DNA of 64,000 nt. Source: Nonomuraea angiospora (GTDB lineage: Bacteria > Actinomycetota > Actinomycetes > Streptosporangiales > Streptosporangiaceae). Position numbers and translations under genes: made by a program. Positions 17,402-24,760 of this stretch are shown one piece after another (the stretch's first letter is position 1; each line of letters begins with the position of its first letter). The notes under the pieces were generated by a model. The model worked only from the letters and a program-made list of their open reading frames with translations. It did not search any database and had not been told where the DNA came from. The stretch is from the NCBI RefSeq assembly GCF_014873145.1, contig NZ_JADBEK010000001.1:3534001-3598000 (forward strand), in the 5' to 3' direction.

Positions 17402-19090
17402 TCAGGGACGCTCGGTCTCCAGGCGGACCGTCTCCTCCACGGTCAGCTGCTGCTGGGCGCGCAGCGTCGGGTCGAGCGGGCGCAGGTACGTCTGCTGCAC
17501 CCCCGGCACCCGGTCCTCCACGACGAACGTGGCCCGCGTGTAGACCTCGGCCCCCGGGGTCTGCACCTTCGGCACCACCCTGAAGTCCGCGGTCAGCTGG
17601 TCGCGCTCGATCTTCGTCAGCACGTAACCGCGCTGGTTGTTGTAGAACTTCAGGTGCGGGTTGATCGTCAGGAACGGGTGCGTGGACGGGTCGGAGTCCG
17701 CGCCGTCGCCGCCCGTCGAGATCGAGGTGGCCACCAGTTCGGAGCCCACCGACGGTCCGGTCGGGTCGTCGTAGTTCAGCTTGAGGTCGCTGGCCCAGTG
17801 GGCGTGCACGTCGCCGGTCAGCACGACGGCGTTGCGCACCTTGGCGTCCACCCAGCCCTGGGTGATGCGCTGCCGGGAGGCGACGTAGCCGTCCCAGGCG
17901 TCCTGACTGGTGATCCTGGCGGGGCCGGCGTTGTTGTCGCGCTGGGCGAAGAAGACCTGCTGGCCGATGATGTCCCACTGCGCGCGGGAGTGGTGGAAGC
18001 CGTCCAGCAGCCAGGACTCCTGCTCGGCCCCCGTGATCGAGCGCGCGGGATCCACGGCGGCCGGGCAGTCGCGGTAGCCGTCGCCGCAGCCCTGGTCGTC
18101 GCGGTACTGGCGGGTGTCGAGCATGTGGAACATGGCCATCCGCCCCCACCGGATCCGCCGGTAGAGCTGCATGTCGATGCCGCGCGGGATGGAGGTGCGG
18201 CGCAGCGGCATGTTCTCGTAGTAGGCGCGGAAGGCGGCCTCGCGCCTGGCCAGGAAGTTCGGCTGGGGGACCTCGGGCTTCTCGGGGATCTCGTCGGCCC
18301 AGTTGTTGTCGACCTCGTGGTCGTCCCACACCACCAGCCACGGCGCGGCCGCGTGCGCGGCCTGCAGGTCGGGGTCGGCCTTGTACTGGGCGTGGCGCTG
18401 GCGGTAGCCGGCCAGCGTCTCGGTCTCGGGGCCCTCGTGGTCACGGACGTTGCCACCGGGGATGGTGTAGGTGTCCTTGGTGTACTCGTACTGGTAGTCG
18501 CCCAGGTGCAGGACGAGGTCCGGGTTGTCCTCGGCCAGCCGGCGGTAGGAGGTGAAGTAGCCGTGCTCGTACTGGGCGCACGAGACGAACGCCATGGCCA
18601 GCGAGCTGCCGTACGACAGCGGGTGCGGCGCGGTGCGGGCCCGCCCGACCGGCGAGACGTACCTGCCGACGCGGAAGCGGTACCAGTAGTCACGGTCGGA
18701 GCCCAGCCGGTCGACCTCGACGTGCACGCTGTGGCCCCACTCGGGCGTGGCCACGCTCACCCCGGAGCGCACGACGCGGCGGCAGCGCTCGTCGGCGTAC
18801 ACCTGCCACTGCACCGGGAACGGCCGCTGCGGCATGCCGCCGAACCCGTCCTCGGCCAGCGGCTCCTGGGCGAGCCTGGTCCACAGGACGAAGCCCTCGT
18901 GGTCGGGATCGCCGCAGGCGACGCCGAGCGTGAAGGGATCGGTACGCAGCTCGCGCGAGGCCGCCTCGACGGCGGGATCGGTGCCGGGATCGGCGCCCGG
19001 ATCAGCGAAGGCGGCGGTCGCGGGGATGGTCACGGCGGCGCCCGCCGCTAACCCTGTGACCAGAAAGTGCCGGCGGTTCAGCTTGGACAC
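17402..19090 (-). CDS. phoD: Tat-exported alkaline phosphatase PhoD
   Basis: PhoD enzymes release phosphate from phosphodiesters and monoesters outside the cell. The 562-residue protein begins with a Tat signal (NRRHFLVTGLAAGAAVTIPA), has the PhoD N-terminal domain, then the metallophosphatase core: LHLGDYQYEY, VVWDDHEVDNNWA, and LTGDVHAHW near the C-terminus. These supply the usual metal ligands. It has its own terminator and a long upstream gap, so it is probably monocistronic. A PHO-box-like sequence lies about 58 nt upstream, suggesting phosphate control, though the match is weak. Confidence 0.93.
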   Translation of the reverse strand: MSKLNRRHFLVTGLAAGAAVTIPATAAFADPGADPGTDPAVEAASRELRTDPFTLGVACGDPDHEGFVLWTRLAQEPLAEDGFGGMPQRPFPVQWQVYADERCRRVVRSGVSVATPEWGHSVHVEVDRLGSDRDYWYRFRVGRYVSPVGRARTAPHPLSYGSSLAMAFVSCAQYEHGYFTSYRRLAEDNPDLVLHLGDYQYEYTKDTYTIPGGNVRDHEGPETETLAGYRQRHAQYKADPDLQAAHAAAPWLVVWDDHEVDNNWADEIPEKPEVPQPNFLARREAAFRAYYENMPLRRTSIPRGIDMQLYRRIRWGRMAMFHMLDTRQYRDDQGCGDGYRDCPAAVDPARSITGAEQESWLLDGFHHSRAQWDIIGQQVFFAQRDNNAGPARITSQDAWDGYVASRQRITQGWVDAKVRNAVVLTGDVHAHWASDLKLNYDDPTGPSVGSELVATSISTGGDGADSDPSTHPFLTINPHLKFYNNQRGYVLTKIERDQLTADFRVVPKVQTPGAEVYTRATFVVEDRVPGVQQTYLRPLDPTLRAQQQLTVEETVRLETERP

Positions 19091-19147
19091 GAGACGCTCC
19101 TGTGACGATCAAGGGTGAGGGGGACGCCAGGTAGCTTTACTGAAGAT

Positions 19148-19165
19148 CATGACTACGTGGTGAAC
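19148..19165 (-). promoter_or_regulatory. Weak candidate PHO box upstream of phoD
   Basis: On the minus strand GTTCACC (19159-19165) matches the actinomycete PhoP unit, and 11 nt downstream AGTCATG matches it only at the central TCAT. The location suits phoD control, but the second unit is poor. Confidence 0.25.
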
Positions 19166-19178
19166 GCCACACAACACC

Positions 19179-19208
19179 AAAAAGGCGACATCCTTCGCGG
19201 ATGCCGCC
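19179..19208 (-). terminator. Terminator of pdxS
   Basis: GGCGACATCC and GGATGCCGCC pair with one mismatch around a 5-nt loop (19184-19208), followed on the minus strand by five T residues. It lies about 100 nt beyond the pdxS stop and before the phoD promoter region. Confidence 0.75.
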
Positions 19209-19309
19209 TCATCTGGCGATTTTCATCGTCACGCTGTGGTGTGCCCCCGCCTGCCGTACGTGATCATGTCACACGGGCGGGCGTGGCGACCTGCAGCGAC
19301 GCGCCGTCC

Positions 19310-20224
19310 CTACCAGCCGCGCTCGGCCAGGCGGTGCGGCTGCGGGATCTCGTCGACGTTGATGCCGACCATGGCCTCGCCCAGGCCACGCGAGACCTTG
19401 GCGATGACGTCGGGGTCGTCGTAGAAGGTCGTGGCCTTGACGATGGCCGCGGCGCGCTTGGCCGGGTCGCCCGACTTGAAGATGCCCGAGCCCACGAACA
19501 CGCCCTCGGCCCCGAGCTGCATCATCATCGCGGCGTCGGCCGGGGTGGCGATGCCGCCCGCGGTGAACAGCACGACCGGCAGCTTGCCGGTCTTGGCGAC
19601 CTCGACGACCAGCTCGTACGGGGCCTGCAGTTCCTTGGCCGCGACGTAGAGCTCGTCCTCGGGCAGCGAGGTGAGGCGCTTGATCTCGGCGCGGATCGTG
19701 CGCATGTGGGTGACGGCGTTGGAGACGTCGCCGGTGCCGGCCTCGCCCTTGGAGCGGATCATGGCCGCGCCCTCGGTGATGCGGCGCATGGCCTCGCCCA
19801 GGTTGGTGGCCCCGCACACGAACGGCACGGTGAACTGCCACTTGTCGATGTGGTTGGCGTAGTCGGCCGGGGTCAGCACCTCCGACTCGTCCACGTAGTC
19901 GACGCCGAGCGCCTGCAGGACCCTGGCCTCGACGAAGTGGCCGATGCGGGCCTTGGCCATCACGGGGATCGACACGGCCTCGATGATGCCGTCGATCATG
20001 TCGGGGTCGCTCATCCTGGAGACCCCGCCCTGGGCGCGGATGTCGGCGGGCACACGCTCGAGGGCCATGACGGCCACCGCGCCGGCGTCTTCGGCGATCT
20101 TGGCCTGCTCGGGGGTGACGACGTCCATGATGACGCCGCCCTTGAGCATCTCGGCCATGCCACGCTTGACACGGGCGGTTCCGGTGACGGGGGTGCTTTC
20201 AGGCGTGCTGGTCGACACGGTCAT
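19310..20224 (-). CDS. pdxS: Pyridoxal 5'-phosphate synthase lyase subunit PdxS
   Basis: PdxS condenses ribose 5-phosphate, glyceraldehyde 3-phosphate and PdxT-supplied ammonia to PLP. The roughly 304-residue TIM barrel contains [20 protein letters not shown], the Lys-bearing [34 protein letters not shown] and [21 protein letters not shown] use the ATG at 20224 (GAGAG about 8 nt upstream); a GTG two codons later has GAGG at 7 nt and is as likely. pdxS stands alone here, away from pdxT. Confidence 0.96.
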   Translation of the reverse strand: MTVSTSTPESTPVTGTARVKRGMAEMLKGGVIMDVVTPEQAKIAEDAGAVAVMALERVPADIRAQGGVSRMSDPDMIDGIIEAVSIPVMAKARIGHFVEARVLQALGVDYVDESEVLTPADYANHIDKWQFTVPFVCGATNLGEAMRRITEGAAMIRSKGEAGTGDVSNAVTHMRTIRAEIKRLTSLPEDELYVAAKELQAPYELVVEVAKTGKLPVVLFTAGGIATPADAAMMMQLGAEGVFVGSGIFKSGDPAKRAAAIVKATTFYDDPDVIAKVSRGLGEAMVGINVDEIPQPHRLAERGW

Positions 20225-20338
20225 CCTCACGGCTCTCACGGCTTCGGTAAGTTATCAACCCCATGGTAGGTCCTGAAGGACCCCTCCCCCGACATGCCAA
20301 GATGTCAGGATTTATCGCCATACTTGGACAGAAAGGCG

Positions 20339-21358
20339 CTAGGGGATGACGGGTTTGCGGCTGGCGAGCGCCACCCAGACCTGGCCGGGCGCGAAGTTCA
20401 TCGGCTCGCCGCTCTCCGTGGTGAACGTCGTACCGGTGTCCTCGGATTCCCGCTCCCAGTTCGCCTTGTACGCCTTGCCGTCGCGCAGCACGATCGCCTT
20501 GCCCTTGCCCGTGGTGTGCACGAGCGGCGTGTAGCTCTGGTTCTTGTCGTGGAACTCCGAGCGCTCGGTCTTGGTGTACTGGATGACGATCGTCGGCGCG
20601 CCGAGCTGGCCGCCCTCCGCCGCCATGTCCTTCTTGCCGTCCTGCCAGATCAGCCACTGCTCCTTCTCCGCCGACCAGGCGAAGGTGAAGCGCGCCGCGG
20701 GCCACTTGACGCTGTACGACTTCTTGTCCACGCCGCCCTCGGCCGGGGCCTCGCCGAAGGTGAAGCCGATGTCCTTGGCCTTGCTCGCCTTGGGGGCCTT
20801 GGCGAGGAGGTCCTTGGTGTTGGCGAAGAGGTTGTAGGGGGCGAAGCGGCCCGGCTGGCGGAAGTACGCCCCGGGGTTGCGCGTGTCGCCGACGTCGAAC
20901 AGCGACGCCTTGGCCACGAACGGCAGCATCTTGGTCTGCACGCCCGAGTAGGCGAAGGCCGGCTTGCCGAACTGCGGCGTGATGTGCAGGTCGGAGATGC
21001 GGGCGCTGCGGACGGGGCCCACCTTCGCCGGCACCTTGGAGGAGAAGATCGCCATGAGCCGGGTCAGGCCCGCCTCGACCTGCTCGATGTAGACGATGTC
21101 CGCGCTCTTGAGGCCGAGCTGCGGCTTGCCCGCCGCGGTGTTCTCGATCTTCACCGCGAGCACCGGCTTCAGGCCGTCGTACGGCTTGCCGGTGAACGGG
21201 TGGCCCTCGGGCGCCTCGGTGGGCTCCTCGCTGGGAGCGGCCGTGGCGGCCTGGGGCGCCTTACCCGGGGCGGGCTCCTCCGAGGAGGAGCAGGCCGCGA
21301 CGGGCAGCAGCACCGCCGCGCCGGCCAGTGTGACCGTGATCATCCGGGATAGCCGCAC
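20339..21358 (-). CDS. DUF3048 (YerB-like) lipoprotein
   Basis: The 339-residue protein has a lipoprotein signal with lipobox LPVAAC at residues 18-23, then a Pro/Ala/Glu linker and the two DUF3048 domains. Recognisable segments are PVLAVKIENTAAGKPQLGL, DIVYIEQVEAGLTRLMAIF and VGPVRSARISDL. The domain is common in Gram-positive cell-surface proteins, and its biochemical role is not known. The GTG at 21358 has GAGGAG 7 nt upstream. The gene stands between pdxS and the PIM operon with about 60 nt to the latter. Confidence 0.85.
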   Translation of the reverse strand: MRLSRMITVTLAGAAVLLPVAACSSSEEPAPGKAPQAATAAPSEEPTEAPEGHPFTGKPYDGLKPVLAVKIENTAAGKPQLGLKSADIVYIEQVEAGLTRLMAIFSSKVPAKVGPVRSARISDLHITPQFGKPAFAYSGVQTKMLPFVAKASLFDVGDTRNPGAYFRQPGRFAPYNLFANTKDLLAKAPKASKAKDIGFTFGEAPAEGGVDKKSYSVKWPAARFTFAWSAEKEQWLIWQDGKKDMAAEGGQLGAPTIVIQYTKTERSEFHDKNQSYTPLVHTTGKGKAIVLRDGKAYKANWERESEDTGTTFTTESGEPMNFAPGQVWVALASRKPVIP

Positions 21359-21420
21359 CTGAACACTCCTCGCTTCAGCCCGAAAAACGGGATGAAGCTT
21401 ACTGGCTTCCCCAAATTAGG

Positions 21421-21963
21421 TCATTCAGTTGCCATAGCTGCCGGCGGATTGTCATCGATTTCGAAGAATTCTGGATATTCGGTATGCCCGGCCAGGCGGA
21501 GGGTTCTGGCCAGCCAGCGCCGCTGAGCCGTACGCGTGACCGAAACCGCATTGTTGTAGAAGCGGCGCGAGTAGACGACCTTGGCCACCGCCGTGTCGAG
21601 CTCGTCCAGCAGGTCGGCGCCGCCGGGCGACTCCGCCAGCTTCTCCCTGAACCGCTCCTGGTCCACGACCGCGCGCAGGGTGCCCGACAGGTCGCTCTCG
21701 GCGTGCTCGCGCTCCTCCGGGCCCGCCGTCCTGGCCTCGTGCGCCGCGGCGGCCAGCACCAGGGAGGTCGCGGGGTCGAGCAGGCGCGAGCCGGCCAGCT
21801 CCAGCACCACCGCCCTGCGCCGCATCAGCGCGGCGTCCAGCGACTCCTGGGCCAGCTCCAGCCGGATGTGCAGGCGGTCGAGCCGGCCCGCGCGCCAGGA
21901 GATGTAGACGGCCGTGAGCACCACGACGATGCCCACGACCAGCACGATGATGGTGGATGTCAC
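21421..21963 (-). CDS. LemA-like single-span membrane protein at the end of the PIM operon
   Basis: The 180-residue protein has one N-terminal helix (STIIVLVVGIVVVLTAVYI), then a helical region with LemA-like spacing: RLELAQESLDAALMRRRAVV near the start and SRRFYNNAVSVTRTAQRRW with FFEIDDNPP at the end. LemA proteins form membrane-anchored four-helix bundles of unknown role. The start is a GTG at 21963 inside the pimA stop (GTGA overlap). Mycobacteria carry a small membrane protein at the same position (Rv2609c), so it probably belongs to PIM or envelope metabolism. The LemA assignment is tentative. Confidence 0.7.
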   Translation of the reverse strand: MTSTIIVLVVGIVVVLTAVYISWRAGRLDRLHIRLELAQESLDAALMRRRAVVLELAGSRLLDPATSLVLAAAAHEARTAGPEEREHAESDLSGTLRAVVDQERFREKLAESPGGADLLDELDTAVAKVVYSRRFYNNAVSVTRTAQRRWLARTLRLAGHTEYPEFFEIDDNPPAAMATE

Positions 21964-23090
21964 AGATCTTCCTCCACGCGGCCCGCCCCGCTCGTGGCGA
22001 CCGTCTCGTAGACGCGTACGACGTCCCGCGCGACCGTCGACCAGTCGTACTTCCGCACCGCCACCAGCGCCTCGGCGGCCAGCTTGGCCCGCCGCTCGGG
22101 CGCGTCGAGCAGCGCGGCCGCCTCGCGCGCCAGCGAGCCGGCCTCGCCGTTGGCGAACAGCGCGCCCGCCTGCCCCTCGCCCAGCACCCTGCGGAAGGCC
22201 GGGATGTCGCTGGCCAGCACCGTCGCCCCGGACGCCATGGCCTCGGCCAGCACGATGCCGAAGCTCTCCCCGCGCGTGTTGGGCGCGCAGAAGACGTCGA
22301 CCGAGTGGTAGGCGCGGATCTTGTCGGCCTCGCTCACCATGCCCAGCACGGTCACCCGATCGTGGAACTCCTTCGGCACCCGCTCGTAGACGTCCTTCGC
22401 GTCGCCGGGCCCGGCCAGGAGCAGCTTCAGGCCGGGCCGCTCGGCCGCGAGCTTCCTGAACGCGTCGAGCAGGATCGGCAGGCCCTTGCGCTCCTCGTCC
22501 ATCCGGCCGAGGAAGCCGATCGTGGCGCCGTCGGGCCCCCAGCCGTCGAGCGGCTCCGCCTCGGTGTAGCGGGAGACGGTGACGCCGTTGGGGATCAGCA
22601 CGGCGTCGCCGCCGAACTGCTCGACCAGGCTCTTCCTGGCCGCGTCGGAGACCGCGATGCGGCCCGTCAGCTTCTCCAGCGCGCTGCGCAGTAACGGCTC
22701 GGCCACCGCGATGGCCCGCGAGCGCGTGAACGACGCGTGGAACGTGGCCACGATCGGCCCCCTGGCCGCCCAGCAGGCCAGCACGCCCAGGCTCGGGATC
22801 AGCGGCTCGTGGATGTGCAGCACGTCGAACCCGCCCGTACGCACCCACCGCCGCACCCGCGCGGCCGACAGGAAGCCGAACGACATCCTGGCCACCGACC
22901 CGTTGTACGGCACGGGCACCGCCCGGCCCGCGCCCGTCACGTAGGGGGGCAGCTCGTCGTCGTCGGCGGCCGGCGCGATCACGGAAACCTCGTGCCCCTG
23001 CGCCATCAGCGCCTGGGCCAGGTCGTCGATGTGCTGCTTGACCCCGCCCGGCATGTCCCACGAGTAGGGGCAGACGATGCCGATCCTCAT
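21960..23090 (-). CDS. pimA: Phosphatidylinositol alpha-mannosyltransferase PimA
   Basis: PimA transfers the first mannose from GDP-mannose to phosphatidylinositol on the inner face of the membrane. The 376-residue GT4 enzyme shows the acceptor-site start MRIGIVCPYSWDMPGGVKQH, FHASFTRSRA, and the nucleotide-sugar motif RGESFGIVLAEAMASG with the two Glu residues of the EX7E motif. It starts at an ATG overlapping the upstream acyltransferase stop (ATGA) and ends over the start of the LemA-like gene. Operon position and order match mycobacterial Rv2610c. Confidence 0.93.
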   Translation of the reverse strand: MRIGIVCPYSWDMPGGVKQHIDDLAQALMAQGHEVSVIAPAADDDELPPYVTGAGRAVPVPYNGSVARMSFGFLSAARVRRWVRTGGFDVLHIHEPLIPSLGVLACWAARGPIVATFHASFTRSRAIAVAEPLLRSALEKLTGRIAVSDAARKSLVEQFGGDAVLIPNGVTVSRYTEAEPLDGWGPDGATIGFLGRMDEERKGLPILLDAFRKLAAERPGLKLLLAGPGDAKDVYERVPKEFHDRVTVLGMVSEADKIRAYHSVDVFCAPNTRGESFGIVLAEAMASGATVLASDIPAFRRVLGEGQAGALFANGEAGSLAREAAALLDAPERRAKLAAEALVAVRKYDWSTVARDVVRVYETVATSGAGRVEEDL

Positions 23091-23995
23091 CGGGCGAGGT
23101 CTTCCAGCCAGAGCCGCTGCAACATGTGCCAGTCCTCCGGGTGCTCGGAGATGCCCTTCTCGAACACGTCGGCCAGCCCCTGCGCCACCGCCGCGACCTT
23201 CTCCTGCCGGGTGCCCTCGGCCGGGACCGGGATCTCCTCGTGGATGTGGATGCCCCAGTCGTCGCCCACGTTGTAGACGATGGCCGGGAGCAGCGCGGCC
23301 CCCGTCTGCACGGCCAGCAGCGGCGGCCCGGCGGGGACCTTGGTGGCCGCGCCGAAGAAGCGCACCTCGACGCCGCTCTTGGTCAGGTCGCGCTCGGCGG
23401 GCAGGCACACGACGCCGCCCTTGCGCACGCGGGTGGCCAGCGTGCCGAAGTTGTGCCCGTCGCCGCCGGTCAGCGGCAGCACCTCCATGCCGAGCCCCTC
23501 GCGGAAGGCCACGTACCGGCGGAACAGCGACTCGGGCCTGAGCCGCTCGGCCACGGTCGTGAACGGGTGGCCCACGCCGACCAGCCACGCCCCCGCCTGG
23601 TCCCAGTTGCCCATGTGGGGCAGCGCCAGCACCACGCCCCGCCCGGCCGCCACGGTGGTGTGGACGTGCTCGGCCCCGATGACGTGGCTGCGCCGCACGA
23701 TCTCCTCGACGCTCATCGACGGCAGCCGGAAGATCTCGTGGAAGTAGCGGAAGTACGAGCGCATGCCGGCCCTGCTGAGCTCACGCAGCTCGCGGCCGCC
23801 CACGTCGAGCCCGGTCACCCTGGCCAGGTTGGACTCCAGGCGCAGCACGGACTTGCCCCGCCGGCTCCAGACCCGGTCGGCCAGGAAGCGGAAGACCGCG
23901 GCCGTCGGGCGCTCGGGCAGCAGCGGCACGAGCTTCCAGCCGGCCGCGAACCCCGCGGCCACGACACGATCACCGAAGGACGCCTTGTCGCTCAT
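23087..23995 (-). CDS. Phosphatidylinositol mannoside acyltransferase (LPLAT family)
   Basis: This 302-residue membrane-associated enzyme matches the HtrB/LpxL-like acyltransferases that acylate the mannose of PIM. The catalytic HX4D motif is clear in LALPHMGNWDQAG, and CLPAERDLTKSGVEVRFFG corresponds to the second conserved block. It overlaps pgsA upstream and pimA downstream by 4 nt each (ATGA), so the three are translationally coupled. Position matches mycobacterial Rv2611c (PatA). The acyl chain is not predictable. Confidence 0.9.
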   Translation of the reverse strand: MSDKASFGDRVVAAGFAAGWKLVPLLPERPTAAVFRFLADRVWSRRGKSVLRLESNLARVTGLDVGGRELRELSRAGMRSYFRYFHEIFRLPSMSVEEIVRRSHVIGAEHVHTTVAAGRGVVLALPHMGNWDQAGAWLVGVGHPFTTVAERLRPESLFRRYVAFREGLGMEVLPLTGGDGHNFGTLATRVRKGGVVCLPAERDLTKSGVEVRFFGAATKVPAGPPLLAVQTGAALLPAIVYNVGDDWGIHIHEEIPVPAEGTRQEKVAAVAQGLADVFEKGISEHPEDWHMLQRLWLEDLAR

Positions 23996-24615
23996 CTCTC
24001 CCTCGTCTGCCGATGGACGGCCACCACGCGCTGCCCCACGGTGAACACGCTGGCCGCGGCCAGCAGCCACATGCCCGCGGGAAGAATGTACGGAACGCCG
24101 AGCCCCGCGAAACAGGCCGCGACGAGCGCGACGACCAGCCGCTCCGGCCGCTCGGCCAGCCCCACGTCGGCCGTGAGCCCGAGCCCCTCGGCCCTGGCCT
24201 TGGCGTACGACACCAGGGAGCCCGCGATCAGGCAGACCAGCGTCACGGCGGCCATGAGCGTGTCGTGCCTGGAGATGAAGTAGAGGATCAGCCCGGCGAA
24301 GATGGCCGCGTCGGCCACCCGGTCGAGCGTCGAGTCGAGGAACGCGCCCCAGGTGGAGCCGCCCTTCCCGCCGAGCCTCGCCACCACGCCGTCGAGCAGG
24401 TCGAACAGCACGAAGACGGTGATCACGAGAGCGCCCCAGGTCAGCTGACCCAGGGGGAAGAAGAGCAGGGCGGACACGACCGTGCCGAGGGTGCCGATCG
24501 CCGTGACGGCGTTCGGGCCGATCCCGCGGCCGACGAGGGCCCTGCCCAGCGGGGTGAGTATCCGGGTCATGGCCGGGCGCAGGAGTTTGAGCATCGCGGT
24601 CCGATCGTAGGCCAT
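23992..24615 (-). CDS. pgsA: Phosphatidylinositol phosphate synthase (CDP-alcohol phosphatidyltransferase)
   Basis: The enzyme joins CDP-diacylglycerol and inositol phosphate to make the phosphatidylinositol precursor of PIMs. The roughly 207-residue membrane protein contains the CDP-alcohol motif LLDGVVARLGGKGG with FLDSTLDRVAD, which holds the metal-binding Asp residues, and several membrane helices. I start at the ATG at 24615 (MAYDRTAMLKLL); an ATG seven codons later is possible. It is first in the pgsA-acyltransferase-pimA-LemA operon and diverges from the EF-G-like gene across 145 nt. Confidence 0.92.
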   Translation of the reverse strand: MAYDRTAMLKLLRPAMTRILTPLGRALVGRGIGPNAVTAIGTLGTVVSALLFFPLGQLTWGALVITVFVLFDLLDGVVARLGGKGGSTWGAFLDSTLDRVADAAIFAGLILYFISRHDTLMAAVTLVCLIAGSLVSYAKARAEGLGLTADVGLAERPERLVVALVAACFAGLGVPYILPAGMWLLAAASVFTVGQRVVAVHRQTRER

Positions 24616-24760
24616 GGAACGCCTGACAACTTTCTTTGCCCCACCCCCCTTGTGATATCCGCCACAGGGGTATTTGGTGAACACACCGCGTCCATGCGGT
24701 TTCCAGACACCCTCCGCTGGGGCGCGGTCGTTGGAACATCCGGCGATGCGGGAGGCTGTT

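Noticed and set aside
14135..20224. Genes between pdxT and pdxS as one functional PLP operon
   Set aside because: Clear terminators after phoD and pdxS and the marR promoter show separate transcription units.
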